In this document: positions 20,617 to 32,308 of the stretch, one piece after another
Layout: each line of letters begins with the position of its first letter
How positions within the stretch are numbered: position 1 is the stretch's first letter
Assembly (NCBI GenBank): GCA_934047225.1
Contig: OW204011.1
Coordinates: 14,892,339-14,956,338 of the forward strand
Reading direction: 5' to 3'
DNA length: 64,000 nt
Source of the DNA: Ypsolopha sequella
Lineage: Eukaryota > Arthropoda > Insecta > Lepidoptera > Ypsolophidae
Notes under the pieces: model-generated
The model's input: the letters and a program-made list of their open reading frames with translations, nothing else
Database searches by the model: none
Told to the model about the DNA's origin: nothing
Made by a program: the position numbers and the translations under genes

Positions 20617-20922
20617 TTTGACTAAAATCTTAAAAAAGAACAACATAAAATTAACACTAAATACTAAATAAGCGAATAAAAGTAAGTCACAAAATCACCG
20701 CGCCACCGATGAGGCTGGGTCATATTTACCCGTTTTAATTTAACGCACGTGTATATTGCTGCACAAGTGGCGTCGCATTGAGCGGGCCAACGGGGCAGGT
20801 AGAGGGAAGCTATATATCCAGCTACACAAACGCTCGAACCAATAAATGAACGCAAAAAAAATATATAAACGTTTAAAAATGCCTCGGGTCAATATGACCC
20901 AGCGTCAATGACGCCGGGTTAA

Positions 20923-21729
20923 ACAGATCGTTCATCAACCATTTATATCAAACACTTCTGAGAATCAATTCTAAAGCTAACAAAATATTACCATACAATT
21001 ATAATTTATCACGAATCGATAATATAAATAATAATGGGGTTAGTACCTATTCTTTATAGGACCCCCTTACACTATAATAATTTACTAACAATATATATTT
21101 ATTTATACCAATAGAAGAGAGATTATAATAATTGTACCTAATGTAAGAGAACATACTGTTACATTCGTCTTTCATTCCTGTTAATTCGTCTTTGATTATT
21201 GTTAATTCGTTTTTGATTTCTGTTAACCTTCACGCGGACTGGTACACCTTGTGATTGAGGCGGGGACGCAGCACCGCCTCACCTTTACTCATTTGAACTG
21301 AAAAAAGTAAAAAAAAAAAAAACAAAAAAATAAACTTGTCAATTTTACGAGTCCATATACTCTAATACGTATGGCTGTGCTTTTGTTAACAAAGAAACTA
21401 ATCGAATCCTTATATGGTAACAAACCTGGTTTTTCAGTCTTAAAGAGGTCGTTGGTAATGTATACAGAAGTTTTATTTGTGTTCACATGTGGACCACTGA
21501 CTATTCTGCCCAGTCCTAATGCCAGCGCTACATGAGTGTAAAAGCAGCACACCACCTGTGGAAGCCAAATGCAAGATTCATCAATGTTTCGATGCGAAGC
21601 TACCGAACTGTAAACTACCGAACTGGACAGGGGGACATGTAGGTGATATATCAATGTTGTCTTGATTTTTTTAACTTGTATTAAACTTTTAGTCTGATTA
21701 TCCCAATTTCTCTGATTATCCCAATTTCT
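20923..21729. other. mixed non-coding; no gene
   Basis: The open frame at 21289-21804 (minus) is mostly low-complexity and only its N-terminal part belongs to the LINE fragment described next. Short repeated words (TTAATTCGTCTTTGATT) occur at 21170-21215. Nothing else was recognised. Confidence 0.4.
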
Positions 21730-22305
21730 TTTCCATCGTGAAGGGTATCTACCACTACTCAGGGCTAAGTTAAATATGTAGCACAATAGTGGGAATCTGC
21801 ACAAGCCTTCAGGATATATGGTGGGGTATTATCAGGTCCGATCGAGCTACGGAGTTTAAGCTTACTCAGCGCCAACTTGACGTCATCTTTTGTGACGTGG
21901 GTTATGTTTATAATGTTGGCCGTACGGTTGCAGTCCTAACCGTTTGTTTCCGCACTTAGCAACGGTGCATTTGGGAGGTAAACACTAGAAAAATATTCAG
22001 AAAAAGCGTCTGCTGCGGCCTCTCCAGTACACTCTTTACCTGCTTAGGTGACCTTTGGCTCAAATCCTCCCTTTGGCCTCAAGTTATTGATGTGTCTCCA
22101 GAAGGCACGTGGATTATAATTGATGTCAGAAGCGATGCTACCCATGAGCTCATCATACATACGGGAGCTTTTAGTCTTCATTTCAGTTCTGAGTTTGCTG
22201 TATGTGTAGACTTATTGGTTTTTTGTGGTTTTCCATTTTCGGTAAAGAGCTGCTTTCTGGTTGATATTATGAACTAAATCACCCGTAAACCAGGCGGGAT
22301 TAGCG
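21730..22305 (-). pseudogene. LINE ORF2, linker and RT N-terminal part
   Basis: On the minus strand the translation runs NPAWFTGDLVHNINQKAALY, YDELMGSIASDINYNPRAFW, ECTGEAAADAFSEYFSSVY, VKLALSKLKLRSSIGPDNTP and IFNLALSSGRYPSRWKR, with two in-frame stops and a frameshift near 21780. This is the stretch between the endonuclease and the reverse transcriptase core plus the first RT motifs in Jockey/CR1-type LINEs. The catalytic core is missing. Confidence 0.8.
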
Positions 22306-22309
22306 TAAA

Positions 22310-23770
22310 AATATAGTTGGATCTTAATAATAAATTTATCTAATTAACTAGAATTAATATTCAAAGAATATCATTCAAATTTAAGTTATTTTAATTGTTC
22401 TGCTTGGAAAAATTAATTTATAATTTCTACTATACTAAATAATGTTGATTATTCCGTGGGAACTTATCTTTCTGGTTCGTGTTTTAATATTGTATGTTTT
22501 ATTTTATAGTGAGTATATTTTCTTTATTACACTAAATAAATTCAATTACAAATTAATAATACCAAAATTTTCGTTTTTTGAAATTAAAAAGATTTATTAA
22601 ATTTTAGCAAACAATGTTTGATTTTAAAACATTTATACAAAAGTGTTTTTTTAAAACACACTGAGGTTTTTTTTTTTTTTTTTTCTTGGATTAAAACACT
22701 TGTACTTATAGTTTCACTTTATTTATATTAACTCCCAACCGGTTTCGGATTTTACTCTATTTTCAAGGGAAGATCTTAATTAAAATATTTTACATGACTC
22801 CAGGCACTAGCTCTGAGCAACCAACGAACCTGAGGTTTGTCATAAATTTTTAACCCCCCCCCCCCATTTCTGAAAGGTAACCAGAAATATGAAAAAATAA
22901 TTGTGTAGTTCAGAAAAATAATTTGCACTTCTGAATGGGCGGCTTATCTATTGTGTTGTATTAGGTTCACTAAATCAGAACAACACAGAGCACACCTGTT
23001 TTTACAAAAAATGTGAATGGAGTAAAACGTCATGATACATTCGATTGAGTACTGGTGTTTATCTTGCCTGACCCATTAGAAAATGATTTCAGAATTTAAT
23101 ATTTTTTTACTATTTCGTACATAACCCTGTGTGGGTAGTTATGAATAAAAATAATACCCAACATAAGTACCCCCTTTTTCTTACAATTGTCTTAATTACT
23201 TTAAAAGAATATGAAGTCTCAAGATTAGCTGTTCACAGTTTATGAATAGATGAATTGTTCAATGCGGACCCAAACTGCCAAATTATCCCTGTAGATGGCG
23301 CATCCTCGATCCGGCATTTTGAAATCTGTCATTTCAGTACATTGTTATGGTTTTTGCGTTGTTTTTTGTGATTTTCGATTAATTTCTTGGAATTATGCCT
23401 TTGTGAGACGTAACAGGTTGTTTTAATAATGGTGTTAATTTATTCCAGAAAAACCCCATATTAAAAATTTATAACATAATAACAATAACAAATATAACAA
23501 CATATTGGAATACAGTTGATAATACGAAGTAAAAAAATGGGAGATTTTGAAGAAAAACAGCAGAAAAACCTAAAAACACATAACAACAAAGTTTGACATA
23601 GCCGGACCGTGGTATTTATTGGCCGGAACTATACTAGCGCCATCTGTGATCCAGAATGTGGATCCACATTGTTATCCAAAGATAATCCGATAATCCGAAT
23701 CCGATACAGCATATTAAAAACAATATTAAAAATAAAATAAAAACGAGCGATATAAAGTTGGATCACTTAC
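22310..23770. other. AT-rich, no downstream exon of the 23.8-kb gene found
   Basis: I searched the minus strand for a splice acceptor followed by a cuticle-, chorion- or other secretory-type frame and saw none. A poly-T/poly-C stretch lies at 22660-22870. The rest is unremarkable AT-rich DNA. Confidence 0.4.
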
Positions 23771-23806
23771 TATGGCGATGAGCACGCTGACGAGAAATGG
23801 CTGCAT
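23771..23806 (-). CDS. first coding exon of a secreted-protein gene
   Basis: ATG 23806 starts MQPFLVSVLIAI, the beginning of a signal peptide, and after exactly 12 codons meets GTAAGTGATC, a strong donor (phase 0). Upstream, a TATATAAGA box at 23871-23879 lies at the right distance for a transcription start near 23845. A short first exon that ends inside the signal peptide is typical of insect cuticular-protein and chorion genes, but the mature protein is not visible in this window. No acceptor-bounded continuation was found, so the gene may have a long intron, may have lost its body, or may continue outside the window. Confidence is for a genuine first exon, not for a working gene. Confidence 0.5.
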
Positions 23807-23870
23807 TTTTAGATTTTACTTATTTGATTGAAGTCTTAAAATGAAGTACGCTGGTTCGAGCCGCGCCGGC

Positions 23871-23879
23871 TCTTATATA
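23871..23879 (-). promoter_or_regulatory. TATA box upstream of the secreted-protein exon
   Basis: TATATAAGA on the minus strand, about 65 bp 5' of the ATG at 23806, followed by a GC-rich GCCGGCGCGGC segment and ACTTCATT near the expected start site. Confidence 0.5.
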
Positions 23880-24110
23880 CACGTACGCTTCAGGTGTGCT
23901 CGTCATGAAACCTGTGTCAATATTTGAATAAGAAGGGCACATTTTTGTCTGTTGGGGAGATAATGTAAAGACAAGTGTCTGCGGCGGTGGTTTAATGAAC
24001 TCTAAAAATGTTAAACTATGTTAGCACGCTTAAAAGTTAAGTTGTACGGTAGATTAATTTGCACCACACACAAACCTGAAAAGGTTTATGTGGTGTTTAT
24101 TGTAGTAGAT

Positions 24111-24551
24111 TTAAGACGATATGCGAAAAAAATACGGGTGTTCCTTTTCTGTGTATTTCATGAAATACACGGAAAATTTTAATAAATTTCTGGTATGTGC
24201 ATTTTGACTATAGACTCTAGGGTTTTGAAATTGAAATATTGAAATATATAAATTGAAATGTTTGGATAAATTTTCCTCGATAGAAATAATTGTTGAAATG
24301 AGGTCTTCAAACACACTTTTTCTCCACGTTTGACGAATAGGAACCATATACAGAACTCAAACATATTTTATTAGGTGTGTTTCAACAATATCTAAAGATT
24401 TGATATTTTAAGTTTTGCTAGCTATTTTAGTTTTTTTAATAAATATGTAAAACCAACTTTATCCCTTTTGCCCTGAATCCGCCCCTCACGCACTGCGCAA
24501 TTTTTCGCTTGGAGTGACAGTGACAAAAATAAAATTCGTATAGCCTCTTAA
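24111..24551 (+). mobile_element. TTAA-flanked MITE, copy 2
   Basis: TTAA at 24111-24114 and 24548-24551. The ends GACGATATGCGAAAAAA and, inverted, GAGGCTATACGAATTTT match copy 1. It differs by an extra TTGAAATATTGAAATATATA-type insertion near 24230. Confidence 0.85.
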
Positions 24552-24938
24552 GCAAAATTCCATGTAATGCAAAAAACAAAACAAAACAAAATCTAGTGCT
24601 AACAATGCAGTTTGTAAATGTAGGTTACACATGTTGGCATGTACGTGCATCGTACATACTGCCCAGTCTAGAAAAGCACAAAAACATAAAAAAGGACATG
24701 GTTACAAGTGAAAACAATAAAAACACACAAAAGGTAAACTCCAGAACACAAATATAAACCTTAGTATACAGTAGTGCAATGAAAGCTCGTGCAAAAACTA
24801 ATGTATAAAATTAAATGTGCTAGTTAAGTGCAGACTACATAATGTATACGTAATGTAAAATGTAAAATATATATTTTATGTAAAATCTAAATTTATTTGC
24901 CCCTACATATCGTCAATGTTCGAATCAAAACTCACTAT

Positions 24939-25362
24939 TATACAGGGTGGAAAAAATTAAAGGGCCCTGAAAGGGAACTACCTTAAATCCTTTAGTTAGT
25001 TCATTTTACTGAAAGGAAACATTCCTTTATTTTTTAAAAGAAACAAAACTGCATTCAAAGATATTCTGAAATTCGCTTGTCTCACCCAGGAATCGAACCA
25101 AATAAAAAAAATAAAAAAACCCTCGCTATTTTATTATACAAATCGCTGGGAATATTGTATAGGATAAAATTTGTCTAATAAACATTTGGTCTTACACTCA
25201 TCTGTTGTACGAGATACCTACCCATGAAATTAAATATTTATTACAAGTTATTTATTAACAATACCTAGTACTGTTCTAAACTAAATTTTAAAAGATCAGA
25301 GCTAACTAAAGGATTTAAGGTAGTTCCCCTCCCGGGCCCTTGAATTTTTTCCACTCTGTATA
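24939..25362. mobile_element. TA-flanked hairpin MITE with 55-bp inverted ends
   Basis: TA|TACAGGGTGGAAAAAATTA at the left and CCACTCTGTA|TA at the right. The inverted ends share GGGCCC, GGGAACTACCTTAAATCC and TTTAGTTAG over about 55 bp with few mismatches. A TA target and TACAG-type ends fit Tc1/mariner-type MITEs. Confidence 0.85.
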
Positions 25363-25674
25363 TATAATTTTGTATTGTGTGTTTTGTGTATTTTGAGACA
25401 AATAAACAGCTTTTATTAATCTTATTGTTATATGTACTGAATTTTTTTCCACCAATTTGCATCTATTTATGTTATTAATTCACGTGGATTGCAATGACGT
25501 CCTTTAGAAGAATAACACTATAGAAACAGAAAACGTTTTTGAATAACAAAAAATCGTAATTTTATTCACGACGTACCTAATATAATCCATTATATTCATC
25601 GATTTAGATTATCATTTTTTACGTCCAAGAAATTTATATATAATATATGTATGTGTATATATCGTCTCGACATG

Positions 25675-25850
25675 AATCCCCGGGGAGGTTTCAGAGGTAT
25701 TCCGAGTGTGAACTATGAAATGCAAGTCACAGTCCACACTCGGTACACCCGCGTTTCACCGACGATTATTACAGCCCAATATGGTGAACCCAATCGCCGT
25801 TATTCGAGCACAAACAAATACACGCTTTTTAGGGCATAAAATTTTTATTG
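25675..25850 (+). repeat. dispersed repeat D, copy 2
   Basis: Reads GGTTTCAGAGGTATTCCGAG through AGTCCACACTCGGTACACCCG to CGCCGTTATTCGAGCACAAAC, the same order as the copy at 1770-1930. Confidence 0.6.
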
Positions 25851-26279
25851 AAAATAAATTAACAAATTTTAATTTGTTCTTCCAGAAGTGGAGTCTAGAG
25901 TTATTTACGCGGATTTCACAGTTGTCGTAACAGCCACGGCTCAGAGCGCGCTATTAAAAAAAAAAAGAAAAGTGGTAGAGTTCAATTCTGAATAAATCTG
26001 ATTGATACAAAAAGTGTCCGCAATCCGATTTTCGTCGAAGATTATTACGTCCCAAATGTGATAGACGGTGAAACCTATCGCCGTGCCCCGAGCACAAATT
26101 TACCAACAGCTTAACCCTTAACTACCTACCCTCTATTTTCGTCTCATAACTTCCTACCTGCGGTCTTAGAGACCGCTTATCAAATGTTAAAAACGTTCGT
26201 AACTAGTTAAAACAAATATTATTTTCATACATGTACGTATTTCAAGATCCATGTTGTTTAATTAAAAACAATAAAATAC

Positions 26280-28092
26280 AAGGTCTACCAGAATCTCATG
26301 GCATTTAAAAAATAAACAAAAAACAGATTTTTATATGGCAATGTCACAGTGTCACCTGTCAAATCAAAGAACGAACGCTGCTGAGATTTTGTGATTATCT
26401 TCTTACAATTCGCATAGATTAAAATATGTTAAGGTGTGTTAATTCGAAAACCATTTCGAGATTTAGGTTTAATAAGCCGTATTTTAGAACTTTTGTTCTG
26501 AAAAACCTTATGATGATGAATATTTTTACGAAAAAGCTTGCAACTTTCATTTGACCTTCATGTGACGTCACTTGACTGAAGGCTGTATAGAAATGTGTCG
26601 CTTGCCATCAAGTTAAAAAATATTACTGTCAGAGTCACAGAACAGAACATGAAGTCCATGTCTGGGTCACAGTATAAATATAATTGAACGCAGTAAGTGT
26701 TGCTGTCTTGTTACGAAATCCCAGATTGATCGGTTAATTTTATTTGTTATGAAGTAACGCATTATTAAAATAAATATAATTTTTGATGACAACAATTTCT
26801 GTGATGGATTAATATTGACAATCATACATGAGAGATACCAAATATAATTATGTATGTATGTATGTATGTATGAATTGTTGTGTGTTTGTCCGACCATAAT
26901 TCGAGTATCGTTGATCGGAACGACATGAAATTTGAATTTTTAAGTTCGAGCCAAATCGGTCAAGATCGAATCGCGAGTTCACAGTTCGTGGCGAACGACT
27001 AGTTTATTTGCCTTTTAAAATTTAATAACCGAGATGGTAGGGCGTTAAATTTCAGCCAAATATACGTCACGTGATTAATAGGCACCTCTTGTGACTGACA
27101 AAGTACAGTTTAGGGTTTTTTTGCAGGCGTTGGTAACACTCAACATAGTTTCGTTGTTGTTGTTGTTTGATTTTTTATTGCCAGATGTAGCAATATAGTA
27201 CTCTGTGGATGACAAATTTTTTTTTACAAGCAAGGCAAAAGTCCGCATTCAGTATCAGGCCTAAAATGAGTCATGTGACGTAACATCCGGAAATTCTTTA
27301 AAAAATCATAAATAAATAATGACTAATTTAAATACCATAATATTGAAAACTTTGATCTAAAAGCGCGTAAATTCTCTAAAAAAAAATTAAAAAAAAATAC
27401 TTTTTTTAATTAAGCTACGCGAATTGGTTGTTTTTGTGAAAATGTCGAAAAAGCCACTTCGATCTCAAGCGAGAAATATTGTTTTCAATGTTTATCATAA
27501 AATAAAGGAAGAAGAAGGTGTTAATCAAACTCAATCATCTATTTTAAAGCGCGTGGTAGAGTTGACCGGTAAGTTGGAGTGAGTTGTTTTGATACTTTTA
27601 GTTTTATTTTTCTTAGATACTTAATTGTGACTTCTTTACAGGGGTTTCCAGTACTACTATACGGCGAATCGTAAGTGAGGGCACATCGAATAATGGTGTG
27701 TTTTCCACGCCTGGTAAAAAAAGCAGGGGGGAAAAATTTATAATAGGGCGATTTATAATAAATACCTCCTTATCTTCATCATCTGATGAAGAACAAGAAA
27801 TAGAAGTAGAAGTCTTAAAACCGTTTTCTAGTTCTGAATGAGGTGTTAAGTTATTCGTATAATTGAATTCTATATCCTTTTATTTTATACTATAAAATAA
27901 ATTAGTAAACAAAGTGATTTATGATTTATTTATTTTTCATTCTTTCATACTCATAACTAATATGCTTCATGTTCATTAATACTAGACCTAAATAAAAAAT
28001 AAACAGTATCAAGATTGTTTAATCCAATTTCCCCAGTATTGCACACCACAAAATTTTATTTCCCCATTTGCCATGAGATTCTGGTAGACCTT
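26280..28092 (+). mobile_element. deleted DDE-type DNA transposon with terminal inverted repeats
   Basis: The ends AAGGTCTACCAGAATCTCAT and, inverted at 28092, AAGGTCTACCAGAATCTCAT are identical for at least 20 bp, and TAC lies directly outside both (26277-26279 and 28093-28095). Inside is a two-exon plus-strand gene for a truncated transposase. The element is internally deleted and non-autonomous. Confidence 0.88.
27442..27841 (+). pseudogene. transposase remnant, two exons, catalytic core deleted
   Basis: Exon 1 (27442-27568) encodes MSKKPLRSQARNIVFNVY and a following helix-rich segment. A clean GTAAGT...CTTTACAG intron (27569-27641) leads to exon 2 (27642-27841), which gives GVSSTTIRRIVSEG and FSTPGKKSRG, then jumps to a short acidic tail ending EVLKPFSSSE and a stop. 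The N-terminal part is the helix-turn-helix DNA-binding region found on DDE-type transposases common in insects (KPLRSQAR...V, GVS..T+RRI+.EG, FSTP.KK). The whole catalytic domain is missing, but the acidic C terminus remains, so this is an internal deletion. The joined product is 108 residues without any stop and could act as a DNA-binding repressor of related transposons; that role is speculation. Confidence 0.75.
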
Positions 28093-28371
28093 TACTTAAA
28101 TAATTGAGTAACTGTAAACACAAAACAAATCCCATAGTTTAAATTCTAAGTTTTTTTTTATAGAGTATACGTCATTTTAGGACATAGTTTTCATTATTTT
28201 GGTACATAAATTAACCATTATTTTTTATGATTTTTAAAGAATGGTTCGACGTGACGCTACTTGAGAATTTTAGACATTATACTGATTGTGATGTGTGATT
28301 GTTTATAAAAAGGTGGTCTGTCTCTGTTTGTCTACTCATCTATCGTCCATCTGTCAAATCAGCAATATTTT

Positions 28372-29771
28372 ATAAAGGTGAATGCTCAAAAAAAAACCCA
28401 GGCCCGGCGCCAATGAATTATATCTCATATTTTTTATCATCGATATAGATGGCTTAATGTAAGAAATTGCTATTTGTTTAATGGCAGGGGTAATACAAAA
28501 GAAACCAAAGCCCAGCGCTTATTATATATCTCAGATTTTAAGTATAGTCGTGTAATGAAATACCACGTATTTGGCATCATCGATATCGATAGCTAAATGC
28601 AAGAAATTGCTATTTGTTTAATGGCAGGGGTAATATTGAGGTATCTCGAATAGTATTAAAAATATTTACAATCAGCATGTTAGATAACAAAATGAAGCGC
28701 TTTACATTAAAACTGATGGGTGAATGTAAAAAATTGCCATTTGTTTTATGGCAGGGGTACTTAAGGTACCTAAAATAGTTACAACTGTCATAAAGTGCGT
28801 TTAAAGATGATATAATGCACATAGAAATCTATAGTTGACCAACCAGACGTACCACGTGACCTTGACGTAAGGTATCATGAACAGTGGGGAAGATTCCTAT
28901 GTGCATTATACATGTGGTCTACCTTTACTTACAGGATACTAGATTTTAGTAGGTTCACTGTAAAGAGTAAGGGGATAGCAGATGTTTGCATAGTCAATGT
29001 CAAGGTATTAATGCCAATTGTAACTATGTCTAGGTACCTTAAAGTTACCCCTGCCATAAAACAAATAGCAATTTTTTACATTCACCCATCAGTTTCAATG
29101 TAAAGCGTTTAATTTTATTATATTAAATGCTGATTGTAAATATTTTTTCAATGGAAATGCTCGTAAAAGCCCACTTTTTATGCATCAAAACCGAACAGAA
29201 AGTCGATTATTTTGCCTTAGGGCTTTATTATTATTATTTTTTGAATTTATTTACGAGAAGTTGGCTAACCCGCAACCTTTCCTGTGTACCATAAATGTTA
29301 TACTTTTTTTTCCACTGTTTAACGGCTCTGAATGCAGTTCTTTTGAGCCAATCATTAACTTGCCAAATTGTAACAATGTAACTTTTAACTTTAATAATTA
29401 AATTGTTTTCTTTGATTATATTTGTTTTATTTTATCACACTATGCATTGAAAAACGTAGTATGATACACGGGCGTTAGAGCAATAAATTACTCGGTTACG
29501 TTTAAAACATTCGCTACGCTCGTGTTTTAAATCGTCCTCGTAATTTATTCCTTTTCGCCCCTGTAGCATAAACTACTATTAATCACTATTTGAGATATCT
29601 CAATATTACCCCTACCAATAAACAAATAGCAATTTCTTACATTTAGCCATCGATTTTGATGATGCCCACTGTACATTATTTTATCACCCATGACTTTGAA
29701 CAATCAGAGATACATTTCGTTTGCGCCGGGCCTGGGTTTTTTCTCCATACTTCGTGAGCATTCTCCTTTAT
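28372..29771. mobile_element. giant foldback element (about 460-bp arms) with nested MITE
   Basis: The left arm (28372-28828) and right arm (28889-29771 minus a 430-bp insertion) are inverted copies. They share ACCCAGGCCCGGCGC near the ends, AAATTGCTATTTGTTT and GGCAGGGGTAA in the middle, and GATGGGTGAATGTAAAAAATTG further in, and meet around a 60-bp centre at 28829-28888. The right arm is interrupted by MITE A (29155-29582). Part of the left arm is also duplicated (28455-28495 and 28595-28635). No coding frame. Confidence 0.8.
29155..29582 (+). mobile_element. MITE family A, near-complete copy
   Basis: Runs from GCTCGTAAAAGCCCACTTTT to AGCATAAACTACTATTA. The copy at 44660-45015 has the same limits in inverse orientation. 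It sits inside the right arm of the foldback element, whose left arm shows the uninterrupted sequence. Confidence 0.8.
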
Positions 29772-29774
29772 CTT

Positions 29775-30470
29775 GATAGCTAAGGACACATTTCTAAACA
29801 GCCATTTCTCAAGTGACGTCACACGAAGGCAAATGGAAGTTAATAATTTCCCCCCTCTTATCTCTGAATTTGGTAGACCGAAAAATTAATTAAAGCGATT
29901 TAAGAAAAGTAAATGAGAAATATAAAACAAAAATTAAAATAAATAAATAAAAACAATATTTTATAAAAATACAATTTGATACATCAAACTGTAGGTATTA
30001 AAAAGCTTATTTGTAAAAATATATAGTTTTGCTATATTTAATTGCATATATTTCGAGAAATCTTTGAAAGACCATAAAAAATGTATGTCCCCCCCTTATC
30101 TCCAAAACAGGAAAAATAAAGCGGTCAAGAAATTTACGAAAAATAACGACACAATTAAATTTATCAGCCCCAATACGGAACCCCAGGTACGCGAGTCTGA
30201 ATCGCACTTGGTCACTTTTTTTTCTGAGTTCTTAGCTTTCCTCCAGATGGCGCTGTCCATGTCACCACAGATAAAGCAATTAACGTCAAAGTGGTTTTTA
30301 ATTTGTTTGGAACCTGTGCAAATTTTGTCTTTGATTCTGTTGCTAAAGTATATGACAATGCCATCTAGGAATCTTATTTAACACTAAATTTGATATAAGG
30401 AAAAACGCCTGACTGTCTCATAAACTTAAATCTTACTAACATAATCATTACAATAAGTGTTTTTGTTTAA
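29775..30470. other. no gene recognised
   Basis: The overlapping open frames at 30007-30381 on both strands are AT-driven and without domains. The block AAAATTACGAAACCCC-like at 30100-30210 has a relative at 37280-37370 (AAGCGG...GAGAAATTTCCGAAAAA), so it is part of another dispersed repeat. Confidence 0.35.
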
Positions 30471-30473
30471 ACC

Positions 30474-30729
30474 TATACAAGGTGAATTTTCGAACATCGT
30501 CCAAATTCATACTTGAGCCTTGGTAAGTGATCAGTATCATGAACCAATAACGATTTTTGTAAAATTTCGACTCCCCATAATGATTCACTCAGGACTGGGA
30601 GTGAATTACTATCGGAAGTCGAAATTTCATTATACGAATTTCACAAAAATTGTTATCGATTCATGATTCTGATCACTTACCAAGCCTCCAGTATGAATTT
30701 GGACGATGATCAAAAAGTCACCTTGTATA
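30474..30729. mobile_element. TA-flanked hairpin MITE, TACAAGGTGA family, copy 1
   Basis: TA|TACAAGGTGA at the left and TCACCTTGTA|TA at the right. The arms fold over almost the whole 250 bp, for example AAGTGATCAGTATCATGAAC against ATTCATGATTCTGATCACTT. The second copy is at 32309-32578. Confidence 0.88.
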
Positions 30730-31550
30730 CTGGGTGTTAAGATGAAGTTGCGGAAGCCGAAAACTGGCGACAGTACTCGTCCATACGAACAACTTTTACT
30801 ATGGAGCCAATTATCGAATTGCGATAAGACCAAAATGTATGAAACATAAAGACACTAATATTATGACATTGCCTTCAATTTATATATATGTATCACTTAT
30901 ACACGCCAGGAGAAACTTAGACGACGTTTTAAAATACAAAGACATCCACAATTATGAGACTAGAAATAAACATAAAATCATTGTGCCCTTTACTAGATTG
31001 GCCAAGGTTTCAAATAGCTTCCATAGTATAAGTTTTAAAGCATATAACAAAGTACCAGAAAGTTTGCACAACCTGAACGAAAAACCTTTCAAGAGACAGA
31101 TAAAGGCATTCCTATTAAAAAAAGCTTATTATTGTATTGACGATTTCCTTAAGGATAAAAATGCCTTCACAGACTCTTAACTATATAAATTAATTATTGC
31201 TGACATGTTCATTTTATTGTAAGGTATGACATATTTATTATTTTACCTTATGACATATTTATTTTACAGAATGTATCATCTCTTATAATGTATAGCTTAT
31301 AAACAGCTAATTCTACTTTTTATGTATTGACTTGAGTACATAATTATGTACTCATGCAAGAAATAATGTTGTTTTAATTATTTTATTATTTTATTAATTG
31401 TGTACACATATTTGTAAATGTTGACCTGTATAAGTGCGAATTGTTTCGCCTATGTACTAAAATAAATGAATCTATGAATCATCATTCTGTTTCTCGATTT
31501 CTCAATTTTTTCACGAAAAGTTTTCGTCTTCCGCAACTTCATTAATATAA
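30730..31550 (+). mobile_element. hairpin MITE interrupted by a LINE 3' end
   Basis: The left end GGTGTTAAGATGAAGTTGCGG (30731-30751) and the right end CCGCAACTTCATTAATAT (31530-31547) are inverted copies. Between them lies the LINE tail at 30839-31495. The left arm shares ACTATGGAGCCAATT with the MITEs at 47265-47532 and 62566-62829. Confidence 0.6.
30839..31180 (+). pseudogene. LINE reverse transcriptase C-terminal tail
   Basis: An open frame of 113 residues with LPSIYIYVSLIHARRNLDDV, IHNYETRNKHKIIVPFTRL, SFKAYNKVPESLHNL and FKRQIKAFLLKKAYY. This order (LP.IYI.....ARRN, H.Y.TRNK, +.YN.+P..+, FKR.+K.+LL...+Y) is the conserved extreme C terminus of a LINE reverse transcriptase group abundant in Lepidoptera. 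It is 5'-truncated and followed by about 300 bp of AT-rich 3' sequence ending in AAATAAATGAATC. It inserted into a hairpin MITE. Confidence 0.75.
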
Positions 31551-31551
31551 C

Positions 31552-32305
31552 TTGAAAATCAAAGACAAACATTTTAAAAACCGCTCAAATACATCAATGA
31601 TAATAATGAGAGATATCAAGAAGACTTCTTGGTTACACAAAATGTCTATGCTCCAGCATGTGTTACACCAGCTCATCTGTCACACACGTCTACCATTCCT
31701 TGTTCACAATACCTTTCTAGTTTTTTTAATTTTCTGTTGTTATTAAGAAAGTGAAGTGCATTACAAGTTCTCCATTTAAACGGGTAAGTATGTCAGGTTA
31801 CAGGGAAAATCCGAGGAGTCAAGATGAGGTCATATTATAAGCACCTGATAACTCCCGCTCTTAAGGATGGTCGTCATGATGCGACCAACTCAGTTGTGTG
31901 CGTGGCCAAATTTCATGCTGTTTCATTTCGCTATAAGTTGCACGCTTCATGAAACTTGCGAGGACAATAGAATCGTGCAGATTTAGTCACCGGCGCAAAA
32001 TTGATTACTTGTTTCAGGAGAAACCACTTTTTAGCAAGACTGTGGACGTTTTCAAACATTATTTTTGGTTATTATTAATCTAGATCACGTTTTCGATGTT
32101 TGACCCGTATTCATTTTTTGATTTTATCTAAAACAAGAAAAGCATTCGGCTACACTTTTGGTAAAAAAAAACTGTTAAATTTACGTATTTTAGGGGTTTG
32201 TTGTTAAGATATTACTCAAATTTCATGGTTTTTGGTTCAACTTAAGTATGGATCTAAATAATTTTAATGGACTCAGCCTAAAATATTACAATATAGGTAT
32301 AATAA
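31552..32305. other. no gene recognised
   Basis: The open frame at 31552-31746 has no domain. Otherwise ordinary AT-rich DNA. Confidence 0.4.
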
Positions 32306-32308
32306 CAT

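Larger units (their letters stand above)
19750..20922 (-). mobile_element. internally deleted piggyBac-like transposon
   Basis: TTAA occurs at both ends (19750-19753 and 20919-20922), followed inwards by CCCGGCG and an AATGACGC block in inverted orientation. Subterminal palindromes GGGTCATAATGACCC and GGGTCAATATGACCC lie just inside the two ends. Between them are the N-terminal and C-terminal ends of a piggyBac transposase on the minus strand, joined with the catalytic middle missing. It is non-autonomous but could be moved in trans. Confidence 0.88.
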
